Positions 50,110 to 62,200 of a stretch of 64,000 nucleotides of DNA are shown here, piece after piece. The notes beneath the pieces are model-generated. The model worked only from the letters and a program-made list of their open reading frames with translations. It did not search any database and was not told the origin of the DNA. Source of the stretch: Lethocerus indicus (taxonomy: Eukaryota; Arthropoda; Insecta; Hemiptera; Belostomatidae); NCBI GenBank assembly GCA_019843655.1, contig JACDQD010000002.1, positions 9,103,393 to 9,167,392 on the forward strand, given 5' to 3'. Position numbers and translations under genes: made by a program. Position 1 is the first letter of the stretch, and the number at the start of each line of letters is the position of its first letter.

Positions 50110-50150
50110 GAATTGGACTGAATATATTGACGTTTCGAAGGGTTATATAG
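50110..50150 (-). promoter_or_regulatory. Candidate core promoter of gene B (TATATAA + TCAGT initiator)
   Basis: On the minus strand TATATAA starts at 50149, and a TTCAGTCC initiator has its A at 50119, exactly 30 nt downstream. This matches the arthropod TATA/Inr arrangement. It lies about 410 bp ahead of the coding ATG, and an acceptor directly before that ATG implies a 5' UTR intron. The donor is uncertain; a CCA|GTGAGA site follows closely. Confidence 0.6.
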
Positions 50151-51522
50151 AGTGAAAACAAGTGGGAAATTTAAAGATTTGAATTTTAACACAATTGAAT
50201 TGATATTAAAATTTACATAATATCCTTGAACCTAATTTGGAAACCCAAAAAGATCATAACATACACGTGTTTTGTACAGTCACTCCGCGACTCTGACGCA
50301 AAAGGTCCGTATTTCGTTTTATTTCTGACACTTTTGAAGTTGAGTTTTTTGTAAATGTACACAAAATTAAAAATAAAGGCTTATCTCAAGCTCATTTCAC
50401 CTCCCTCTTCATAATTGCATGTATAATACATTTTATTATTTCATATACGATGTCTATGATTACCACGTTCGTATTTCGAACCAGTTATTTCATAAAATTG
50501 CTCAGATTTATTTTTAAACTTAATTCTTCTTGTGAATTCCTGCTAGTTAAGCACCAATCGACTTGATGAATTCGTGAAATTACTGGTGAAAGTGACCTGA
50601 CGGAATGTGTAGTAGAAAACTAACTTGACATATGTAATAATTATAATGGAACTTAGTGATATTTAATATTATATCTACTATCGTTTTAAGGGATTTCCTT
50701 TGTTTGTTTTAAATATAACGGAAACTATCACTATATCTTTATATTTTTATATTTATCTATCTATAACTGTATCACTAAACACAAAATTGCAATTATGTTA
50801 TATTAACAATGTCGTCAGTTCGAGTATATTAAAGATATTGTTATGTAAAAAAAAATAACTCAACCAGAATTTAAAAAATAATTAACGTTTTTAACGGGTA
50901 ATTGTATCGATAACTTTCCAAATATCCTCTTGTATATTCTTTTGTCGATCAGATTAAGGACTTCAGCTTTAAAAGTAGCTCAAATTTATAATAATTCATT
51001 GAGTTGTGTTTTTATAACACATTCAGTGGAAACGACCTCAGTTAATGCTGAGAAACAATGTGGTTTCTGGGTCAAGGGAAAATTGTGGCCGGAATTAACC
51101 TAACGTGGCATTACTAATACTTTTATCGTTCAATAAAATGACGAAAATATATCTCTTTCTCCACAGTTCCAATTTTATGATTAATATTTCAATTGAATGA
51201 GTTTTCAGTAGATATGGTACGGCAAAATGCCGTATCGGCAGTCAAGGAAACAAGGAAAAGCATCTCTAATGAAGATTATCAACAACGGCAATGATTATAA
51301 TTTATTTTAGATATTAATTTAAAATAGGCGTTAAGGTTTTCCTTCATGACCATATATTTTAAATATCTTAAATATAATTTAAATGTTTCACTTGTATTTT
51401 TCTGGGATATAGTCCTATTCTTATGTGTTCAGTGTTTTTTGTTTGGTTCAAATCAATCTTTTTGGTTTGATGTGTGTGTTTCGGTTTCTAACCATCTTTA
51501 ATCCATTACTGAGCCGCGTAAG

Positions 51523-51525
<3 letters not shown>

Positions 51526-51580
<55 letters not shown>
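51526..51580. repeat. (TA)n microsatellite
   Basis: Pure TA run in the B-C spacer. Confidence 0.95.
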
Positions 51581-51583
<3 letters not shown>

Positions 51584-52293
51584 TTGGAATGAATACAGAA
51601 GATTGCAAGAATGGCGTAAATATTACATAGTTGGAGCATAAATGGGGGTTTGATTACAGCCACGAAATGATAGTCCTCAATTTTTCCATAATTATTTATG
51701 CGACCATCTGAACTAACAAATGCATTTTTGTAGGTATTTATAAGCCATCGGTTGGCTTATGACAGGATGATTAAAACTAATACTGACCTAACCTATGAAT
51801 CAAATCACATTGTATGAGACGGTTCCACTTACAGAATTTATGTTGCCCTTCGACCCACTCCAATCCAGAGAATAAAAATCTACATGTCGAATTCAGACAT
51901 TTGAAAATGAAAATGAACTGTTGCTCGCTATCGGAATTCAGGATAGAGTCCATATCGTCGCTCTAGGTTGGATTTATCAATGTCAATCCGAAACTGCTTC
52001 CGTGCACACGGCATTCCGTTTCGGTATCTAAAACATTACACACACTTTGAAAGTAGTTTATTAACCATTACGCAGTTATTATAATTGATAAAATACTATG
52101 ATTACCAACCTCAAACGGGAGAGTTAAAACGGTAAAAATGATCAGTAGAACTAGGTATCTTTAGCCAAAAGGAATTGGAAAAAACAGTCAGATTATTCCT
52201 TTCACAGTCATAATTATTACTATGCATAATACTATATAATAGGTGACATGAATATATGCAAAATGTATAATTATATCGAGTATGATGAGTATT

Positions 52294-52593
52294 TTAAAAA
52301 AGCCATATATATACTTTGATATGTGATATTCGTATGTTATTTGTGACGACATGCTGTTTTGGTCTTTGGCTGTACCCGTTTCTGCTGGTCGACATGTCCG
52401 GTAGATCTCTACCAGTAGATAGGTAGGTAAGATCAATCGCTTGATGTCTGCACTGTCGCTCAACTTTTACTACGGTCGCGGTTTTTTCTTGTTGTGTTTT
52501 ATGTATATGTAACCATACATGGAATCTGGAGATCACACAAATAATGATCACCAAAAAAGTACACAAAATTACCTCTAATGTACTTCTATTCAT
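52294..52593 (-). CDS. Hypothetical small protein with N-terminal hydrophobic segment
   Basis: An ATG-started frame of 99 codons. Residues about 8-22 (VILCTFLVIIICVIS) could be a signal anchor or signal peptide, followed by a hydrophilic, basic stretch. The segment is more GC-rich than its surroundings. There is no family match that I recognise, no clear promoter apart from an adjacent TA run and no splice evidence, so it may be chance. Confidence 0.2.
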   Translation of the reverse strand: MNRSTLEVILCTFLVIIICVISRFHVWLHIHKTQQEKTATVVKVERQCRHQAIDLTYLSTGRDLPDMSTSRNGYSQRPKQHVVTNNIRISHIKVYIWLF

Positions 52594-52632
52594 TCATGCT
52601 TTAGAAGAATGGAACTCCTGGTTCAGAATTTA

Positions 52633-52633
<1 letters not shown>

Positions 52634-52686
<53 letters not shown>
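52634..52686. repeat. (TA)n microsatellite
   Basis: Pure TA run downstream of gene C. Confidence 0.95.
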
Positions 52687-52690
<4 letters not shown>

Positions 52691-52930
52691 GCTTCCTCAA
52701 CTCAAGTTTTATATAAATTTTATATAGCAAGCAAAATATAATATGTACAATAATTTCAACCCCAAAATATGATCCCAAACCCCAAAAAACCATGTTTCCA
52801 TAATCAGTGAATAATTATCACGCTCGATTCATGTACAGACGGTACATGATTACAGCTCTTAAACGGGATAGTAGAGGAGTGAGTACGGTGGCTGAATAAT
52901 GTTTAAAATCTAAATATTTTTAGAACATTA

Positions 52931-52936
52931 TTTATT
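52931..52936 (-). terminator. Poly(A) signal AATAAA of gene C
   Basis: AATAAA on the minus strand about 64 nt after the TGA stop (53002-53000), the same distance as in gene B. Confidence 0.65.
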
Positions 52937-52999
52937 TTTACATTATTTTCATATTGTAGAATAATAAAATGGTTTTACACCCTGGCGAAAACAATTACA

Positions 53000-55432
53000 T
53001 CAATGTTCGACATTAAGGTATGACCAAAGAGTGCGAGCAGTAGGAAGCTCTTGTATGCAAGCATCATGTCGCTCGGAAAGGACGCTTTCGTTTATCAATT
53101 GTACAACTTCTGGATTGTCGAAGATATCATGAAACTCAACGTCATTCGTTATTGTGATTTTCGTTGAAGCGGGTAGGAACTGGAAACAAAATACATTTTT
53201 TGATACGAGAAAAAAATTGAGCGCAGGAGTAGATGTTTATCTGTACCTATTGAAATTCCTTCCTCTAACGAGTGAAACTTGAAAATTTTGTTGGGTGGAA
53301 AAAGCGGAAGAGCGTGAAAAAGCGTGAAAAGAATTTCAAATACAAGTTTGGTCCACGAGGGATTGGGACGACCAAAATTTTATCGTTATTATTTCTTTTA
53401 CAAGAATTAATTTATTTAATGGGCATATTAATTAATCGAATATTTGAGGAGCAATTATGTTGTATGATTGATCACACTACAGAACTATTTCTCGCATGGT
53501 TCAGAATAAGTTGTTTCTGATAAGGTTGTGAAGATTTCTCTATTATTTCGATATACAATTCGCTTATATATAAAGAACACAATAAGAATCTGCCTTCTCT
53601 CTTTGATGTGGTCTTTTGCCAGCTTCTCTCCTTCGGTAATAGCACTCCGTCAGAAAACATTGTGTGTTATTTATGTATATCGTTCCTAAAAACTCTCATA
53701 ACATAAATAGGCGCAATACCTGACACGAAAGCCTAAAGATGGCTGGAAGCCTGGCAACTGGTCCAGCGTAAAATCAAATCTTTAGAAGAAGATTGCAGAA
53801 GAAGCAGATTCCAGGAAGATATTTAAAATTTTTTAAAGTTAAAATCCATTGGTAACGAATGATCGATATGATAATTAAAATGAATCGGTATTAATTGTTA
53901 AACGTACCGGAGTGCTACAGTAAAAAATTTTAAACTGATGAATATTACCTCCGACGTCCCAGAGAACATATCTCCTTTCCTAACAAGCGGTCTGATGTAA
54001 TTTGCTGGACACATAAGTTTTTCCATTTTGAAATTAAGACTGAGCTCCAATCTTTTCTTAAGAATATTCAAACCGTTAATAATAGCGGGAGTACGCTTAG
54101 TGTCTTTCATCTGATAACTTAAAATGTCCAACATTTGCTCCCAATGACCGAAAGTACATAAATTATGAAGGGCCTAAAAATAAATTAGTATTATTATGAC
54201 TGACAAACATACATTTTCGTAAAGAATAGATTTCAAATGTATTTATTATATAATTTTAAAAAATTGTAGTCGTGACTTAAAATAAAAAGAATAATGTGAT
54301 GATCTTTTCGAGTTCATTCATTTAGTCCAATACACATTTTGTTCACTCTTGTTAATAGCTTCATCTGTAATAATACTAAGAAAAATTCGAATATGAAATA
54401 ACCCCGAACGTAACCTGCAGATCTTAATATAGCAATAATTTAAATATAAATATTATATATAATTTAAAATTAAATATTACAACGATACTCGATTACGTAC
54501 ATTCAATGACGAATTGAAGTACTTCCTTATAAGTTTCATGCAATTGTTCGCCAAAAATTTTTCCGCGCAATTTTGAATAGGCCGGTGACCTCCTATTAAA
54601 ATGAGGTGTACTAGTTTTCCACTTTTCTGCAACAGTTGGGCCATATGAAGAGCCAATATACAACCCCAGTCGCTCGCTACGATTGTAAAAACTGTCAAAT
54701 CAGGTTCATTCGTAGTCTGAAAAGTAAAACTTTAACTGAGACTACATTAAATATTCTTCGCACACACTCTTTCCCTTATACAGATGCCATAGCTTTTTTT
54801 ATTTTCTGTTCCCTCTAACCGGTTTGGTCTTTTTCTAGACCGGTTTCGGCAATAGTGTGGTGAGTAACTCCGGCATAACGGTTGGCTCTGGGTAATCCTG
54901 TTTGCACTGTTATTGACTGCAGAGCTACTGAAGATGACGAGCAGCCTAAACAAAATACCAAATCGGCGCGAGGAAACAGAAAATCGATAAAACTAAGGCC
55001 CAGTAATACAAATTAACGTAATAATACGCAATTTTCACGAGTTACCATTAAATTAACAAACGCAATAAGCCATGACTTTTCCACTTATATTGGTCGGGAC
55101 TTGTATTTCTTTATTTATGTAATAAAGGAAAGTAATGACCTGGATGAGATCGAGCGCAACAGTTTCCAGATCGGTGAAGTTCGATGGGAGCTTCGCTACG
55201 AAGACCGGGTTGTAAAGAAAATGGGCGATCCTCTTCAAAAGAGCCGGTCTCAAACCGGGAACCATGAAAACTGGGACAGCGGATCTTAAGTGACCTCGTC
55301 TAGGGCTTAAGCTCGTTATTTCTTCGAATCGGGCCTTTTCGCCACTGACGCAATCATCACTCAAATCGCCGAGATCGTTCAGATTTTTAGGCAGGTAACC
55401 ATACGCCAATAGGGGCCTCCCGGATACGAAAT
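53000..55432 (-). other. Gene C exons 31-34: thioesterase-like domain, Ser to Trp
   Basis: Exons: 55140-55432, 54501-54716, 53949-54173, 53000-53179 (stop TGA). The acceptor used in B (ATTTAG) is ATTTCG here, so the likely acceptor is CCTAG six bases upstream, adding two residues in frame. The elbow VASDWGCILALHM has no Ser. Confidence 0.8.
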
Positions 55433-58400
55433 CTAGGAAGACAAGAAATTAACACAATAATAAAGATGTTGTAAGACATTATTCTAAAAACGGCATCTGA
55501 GGAATGAAACAGGATACGAGGACCCGTGCCAACCTGACAAGTGGTCACTGTACTCCAATGCATGTACACGATTGAATCTCGGCTGTTTCCTAATAAGTTC
55601 GTCGATATCATCGAGAACTCTTTCCGTTCTTAGGGGGTCAACCCCTACGAACCGAAATTTTTCCAACATCACGCTATCTTACCGGAAGCCCGTCAATAAC
55701 AATTCAAGTAACACATTATTGTCAAAAACAGTACTAAAAAAACATCTAAGGCACCTGAGGAATGAAACGGGATCCAAGGACCTACCTGACAAGTGTTCAC
55801 TGCATTCCAAAGCGTGAACACGGTTGAATTTCGGCTGTTTCCTAATAAGTTCGTCGATATCATCGAGAACTCTTTCTGTTCTTGTCATTCCTGGAGGTAA
55901 ATAAATGGAAATGGCCGGCAAGCCTTGTTTACGCCTCTCGTCGCATAATCGTTCTCCAGTGCCCAGGCAAATGAATTCCGATTTCGGAGCGAGCATTCGT
56001 ATAGCTGTGTCCAAGTTATTTAAACGCATCGCCGGGTGCCTAAAACACGATTGAGTTGAGTAGCTCGTATAGATTGAATACAGCGAAGTATTTGCGCGAT
56101 GAAATATGGTTCTCACCGTTTCCAATAATATCGTCGCTGCCAACGGATAATTTTGGATGATGCTGTTCAAACAGTTTCTGGCCTTTGATTCCGAGCCGAT
56201 AGAATCAAATTGCAGAATGTTAATTGGAGAGTCGGATGTTTTACCAACGAGGCAGCTTAATCTGTTGTTGGAGTTAATTTTTATTATACCGCATTAAATG
56301 TTCAAATAAGAGTTAAAATGTTAAAATTTGACTATTACCGGAACGAGTAATTTTGGGCGACCTCTTCGTCTATGATTAAAAATATGTTCCTCCCTCCCTT
56401 GCCGAGCAGCCACGAAATAACGGACAACCATAGATTATTGCGACTACCTGTTAATGATGTAGTGATGTAAGCAGTATTATTAATTATATTGAAAGGACCA
56501 TAAAAATGTTATAACGTTATAGTTCTCTATGCTTTGACTCACCGACTATTAAGTATGACTTGTCTGCGCCCCATAAATGATCTCTCTCTTCAATTCAGTT
56601 AATTTTCCCAGACTAAGCACTATTTTACTTCCCTTTATGTCCTTCGAACTAAAAGTGGGAGAACGGATAAAAATAATTCAACAGAAATTTAATAATTATT
56701 AACTGAATATAATATGGCACATATAATAAACCACTTTTATGTAAGTATTCTACCTGAGTACTTTCGCTATACTTTTATTTGGTTGGTCATTATGTAAAAT
56801 TTTAGTCGATAACGGTCTAATTACACCTTGTGCGAGTCCCCGTTTTATATGTTGTTGAATTTCGGCCTTTCTTTTTACTGATAATTTCGTTACATCACTT
56901 GGGTTGAAAACGCTCATTTTAGCTCCTCTCATAAAAAAAAACAGTCCTGTAAACATACTGTGTTTTATGAGAACTTCTTAATTATACGTTGTAAATTCGG
57001 TGTATAGGTTTATTGTTTTACCCAATAGATCTGTATTCTGCGGTTATTTAATATCTAGCAGTTTACTCCATAGCCAATTTTAATTAAGTTTTGACGAATT
57101 CGAAATCCATTGGTACAAAATGAGTTTGGGGATATAGTTAGTGATATGGTGTGTTAATTAACTTAGTGTGATATTTCATATATTTTTGGATAAATGCCAA
57201 ATACGAATTATGAAATTAGAATCGTGTAACAGAAATAAAGTAATGTCAACAGTACTACGCACCGATAGAGTGATCTGGCCCTGTAAAGTAGAAGAAAGTT
57301 GGATGAAACACCCATCAAATCCCACCAAATTTTTGCATTCATCGCTATGTTTCTTGTCGTCCAATGTATTAACAACTAAACGTATGCCGCGCCGTCCTCT
57401 CTGGTGAAAAATCTTCATGTAATGCGAGGTGGTATCATGACTAAACATGTTTTCCACTTTTACCTAAAACATATTGGTTTATTTCGAAAATGGTGTATTT
57501 TCCTTTTTAGACATAAGAAGAAGGTCTAAATTGGATCTTATGGATCGATTTTGAAATGAATACCTGGGGAAACATTTTGTTTAGTTTTAGCTTCTCATCA
57601 TTATCTTTATATGATGTATAAATTTCCATACCAAAATGAATGGCGGTTGAAATTATTGCCTGAGATACAGCTGACAATCCATCAGTTATAAGTATTGAAT
57701 ACTCTTTATTCAATTCCAAATTGATGCCTAATATTATGTAGTATGCCTAGAAATATAAGGAAATGGAAATGACAATTTAGTAATTGGAATATCGTAATAT
57801 TTGTTGAAATTACTGTTTGACTATAAAACAGGAAATGTGTTTACCCTACCGTAATGTATAAAGAAGGTACTGTTGCTGCTTCCTCGTGGCTCCAGTTAGA
57901 CGGTTTTTTCCATACATATACAGGATCAAGAGTGAGAGCTCCCATTTTCGTAACAGAACACACCCCGAATATGTCTTCATCGTCTTTATTAATTCCGCTA
58001 TAGTCTGTAAATTCCAGCTTGCGGAAAAAATACAATTAAAATACAGTATTCGAAATATAAAAATCAAGTGGACGAAGGAATCGCATGTTCACATATATAT
58101 ATTACGGGGCACTTTTTCTGTCTTGGAATCACAAAACTTGTGCACGTCCGCCATTCCCCATACCCGACACAAAAGAATTGACATTACTCGGCCATTACAA
58201 AAATGCATTATAAACATTGTCCTGCGCCAACTCACAAACAACAATGCCGTATTGGAACCGATGTGGGGGTAAGTAGAACTATGGGGTTCCACAATTGTAC
58301 TTATAAAGATAAATTTGCTTATACATTGAATAAAAAAGAAAACAAACCCTCTGCCATAATCATTTTAATTATTTTATTACCGTTTAGTTTAGTTATTGTT

Positions 58401-59187
58401 TATTTTTGTTTTGTTCAAATGGTATTCTTTAGTATTTTTTTAGATTAGTACCAGTATTACCACATTCATCCTACCAAAGATCTCTGAAGTCCTTAGGAAG
58501 AAAAATTAAATATTGTAACTCATTGAAAACAGCGTGAAATATGACATATTCTGGAGGTGAAAGAATATATGGAAGAAACCACAACATCATTAAGTAATGA
58601 TTCGTCTGATTGCCAGACAAATTTGCAATGAAGACGATAAAAAAAGTTCGATTCAAGTGCAATAAAAACTACAATTAGATTTTTATACCGTATATATATA
58701 TACCTTTCCGTTTATAGTTGAATTCTCTTCTTCATTACTTAATTGAATGCCCAAGGATTTTATTTGAATTCCGCGCAACCTGAAAGGTGTATTGTACGAC
58801 AAAAAACAGGAATAAAGAAAGAATATAATAACAATGTATTTTAGCTATTCTTCGTTTAAAATTATTAACTATATCTTACCCAAGTGTTGGAGGACGTATT
58901 ATCGAATCGCTATATATTTCCTCATCAAAAGGATGAAGTATAACACTTCCCCAAACGCCTCTTCTACATATGTTAACCTTGAGATCTTTTTGTACCTGAC
59001 GCTGATAAAATGGAAGACCAAGAGAAAATTCGGGACAAGAGGAATCGTAAAAAAAGAACCTGCAAAGTAAGTAAGTGTAATGTTAACGACACGTATATAT
59101 AAATTGGACCGCATAACAAGCATTCTACCAATATATATATACACACACGCACACACATACACAACCGCATATACATGTATATGTATA

Positions 59188-59237
<50 letters not shown>

Positions 59238-62200
59238 AGTCATGAATAGACCCGGGAAGTCTCCGAGGTATTAGACACGTAAACATAGAGATTCAACAAA
59301 GCCCTTTGTTAGAAACGTCCTATATCGATAGAACGTCCCGGCAGTCGATCCGAGGAGAGTGTACGGTGCGTATCGAACGTCTTGTGTTAATTATATCAGT
59401 CGACCTAGAGCCGTAGCTTGCGTATTGTATTCTTGTGTGTAAGAAATATAATTTTCTTTTTAAAAACGCCTTCGTTAGTCAGAGTCCCGTAACATACACA
59501 CATAAATGATGTTAGGTGGTGTGGCCTAAACAAAATTATTGAGTAGTTAACGTGCCTACTAATAAATAGACCTTCCCATTTCGCCCAAGAATTTTTATAC
59601 CTCCCCCCCCCATTTAATTCACGTGTGTAAAGTTTTATTGTTTTTTCCCTTGATTGTAACGCGGTATACAATTATATCCGATTGATTTTTGTTTTTTTTT
59701 CAAACAACATTATTTAACGAGGGAAACAATCCAACATTTATATATAATAATATAAAAACATAATAAAATAACAATTATATATAATGCATACGATACTTCT
59801 GTACACGTTATGATATACCTCAGATAATGGTAATTGGCATCATCTCTGTAGAGGCTGACAAACTCATATAATGATATTTCGTCGAGTAATTTTCCGTAGA
59901 CATATATTAGACCGTGTCTTTTACATTGTCGGTAACTCTTCATTGTTTTCAATAATTCGCCTTCTGCATTATTTTCTGATATGGATATAGTTGTAGAATC
60001 CGGTCCGCAGGCAGATACCTTCAATGTAAAATAGATGTAGGACAATGCCAACAGTATTAACATATTTTATAAATACCATTTATAAAATAGTTTAATGTTG
60101 TGAAGGCTTTCAAGGTAAGAGTTTTACATTAAGAGTGATCTATGTGGGGATAATGTAAACATTAGTTTATTTTGGTAACAGTACTGCAAATGTCCTCTTC
60201 GGATTCTGGCAGGGATTTTTAGATTCTATTAAAACGTCCAACCAGGATCATTATACAATGTACAATATTTGTATAAAAACCCATAACAATGAATGGATGA
60301 AAATGGTACTTCTTAGATATAATAACAACCCCTACACATTAGTATTGCAAAATTCAATAAGTTTTATTTATTATTCTAGAGTCTTATTTCCTTAATCTTA
60401 CCTTCTTCAGTAAAGTGATGGTATAATTTTCGAATTTGTATTCGCATGCAACTGTCGCCTGTAATTTATTTGAAAGAACATTTATGCTACCAGTATGTGT
60501 TAGCAAATACGCTTTCTGAATATTCCCGAACAAGTATACAGCTTTCTCATCTATTTCATTTCCAGTGATTATAAGGCAGCAATGGTCTTTAATTTCATTC
60601 ACGTCGCCTTCTTCCAAGGCCTCTATACGCGTCAGGTCAATGAAGTTTAGCTAGAATTAAACATTAAATCGAGATGTTAGACTCGAGGTCTTGGATGTTT
60701 GTTGGTTAATATGTTGTTTCTCACCGTACTTCCTTCCCGATTATTTTTCTTCGACTACAGTCGAAGGTTTCAATTAATAAAGTAGCATAACATTGATGCC
60801 TACGATTATTTTATAGTGATAATAAGTTGGGACTATTTTTCCAGTAATTGAGAAAGGAACGCCTGATTTCTGGCAGCTAGTTATTTTTACTTATAAATAC
60901 AAATATGATTGAGTTTATCATAACGTACCATTACATTTTCCCGGTAATCCATAACTTGTAATTTTCGAAAGGGCTCCGGATCACTGTTGATGTTGATCAA
61001 TGTAACTTTAATCAGCGGACCTCTGAATGTTCCAGAGTAATTCTGCACTAACAGCTCGACGCAGGCAGTTACTGCATCGAAGGAATCCTAAAAATTCAGA
61101 ATTAATATACTCTACGGCTTAATCACTAAGTACATTTTAATCCATTGAAGTATTTCGTGAAAATCAGGACATTGAAAGATTGCATTTTTGTATCGATTGT
61201 ATCAGATGGAGGAATAATCATTAGACTATAACCAATAACCAATCTTTTCTGAAATATTTTCTGGGCCAAATATTACTGCAGGTGTTTGCGTATGAGAAAA
61301 TTTCTATTGTGTAATTAAGAGATACAAATACATCTTAGTTTTGATTCACTTACGTGAATTTGATGGCCCACATAAGGTAGAAAACGATATGTCAGGTATT
61401 TATTTTTCGTCAATTTTGTCGAAGTCTTATATTCAGCTGTACCTATACCCTCAAATTGCAAAGTCTTACACCGTAGTATGTTGCGATAGGCGTCGAAGAT
61501 AACTTCCACTTCTAAAAAATCATTTAGCTTTAAAAAATTCAATATAGTAGTGGGGACTATCTCATCTTTTCGCAATGAGCGCCAATAGATTGCGTCTACA
61601 TTCGATCTAGGAAGGAGGTTGCCCTCCTTAGGTGAGTGTACACCGGGAAAATTAATAGTATGTAGTTCTCGCACAGGACTTGACTTCAGGAACAGAACAC
61701 CTCCTGCGATTCCTGCAACTGGAATCGTACTGAAGATATTCATCGACAGTTGTTGCTAGAAGCATTGTGTTTAGGTTGCATTTAAAACACGCATTCAGTT
61801 CACCCGCCGACGATCCAACAACCTTGATTTATTTATCAAGGGCTAGGATAGATTCTGGCAGATTCGACAGATAGTCGATAGAAATGCCGAGAATGGCGAC
61901 CTCGAAATAATAATAATAATAATTTTGTCTCACCCGAGTCGTTGGTAGCATTCCATCCGTAAATCAGTAACACCTACGTATGTCGGCGTTGATGTAACAG
62001 TTTTCATCAACCCTGTGCAACTGACTGTCCGATACTGGAGATACAGTAACGACAACACGAAACATGTCTTGCTTAGAACCAAATCGAACATCTTAGAAAA
62101 CTAACAATATTCTCTGTCGGGAACCGATATGACTAATTACATAATAATGTTTTACGTAATAAAATTGAGTCCCTTTTTTTTAAGCCAACATTGGCCACCT

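Larger units (their letters stand above)
50151..52930. other. B-C intergenic spacer
   Basis: No convincing gene. It contains TA microsatellites (51526-51580 and 52634-52686) and one small open frame with a hydrophobic start at 52294-52593. Confidence 0.55.

Noticed and set aside
58899..59243. 114-codon minus-strand open frame in gene C
   Set aside because: It is a TA-repeat translation running in the wrong splice context over exon 22.
61512..61743. Open frame continuous with and upstream of gene C exon 18 (includes NVDAIYWRSLRKDE)
   Set aside because: Homologous sequence in the same intron of gene B has stops and frameshifts. Gene A has only a 76-bp intron there, and the exon 17-18 join is in frame without it. 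It is probably a shared intronic insertion.
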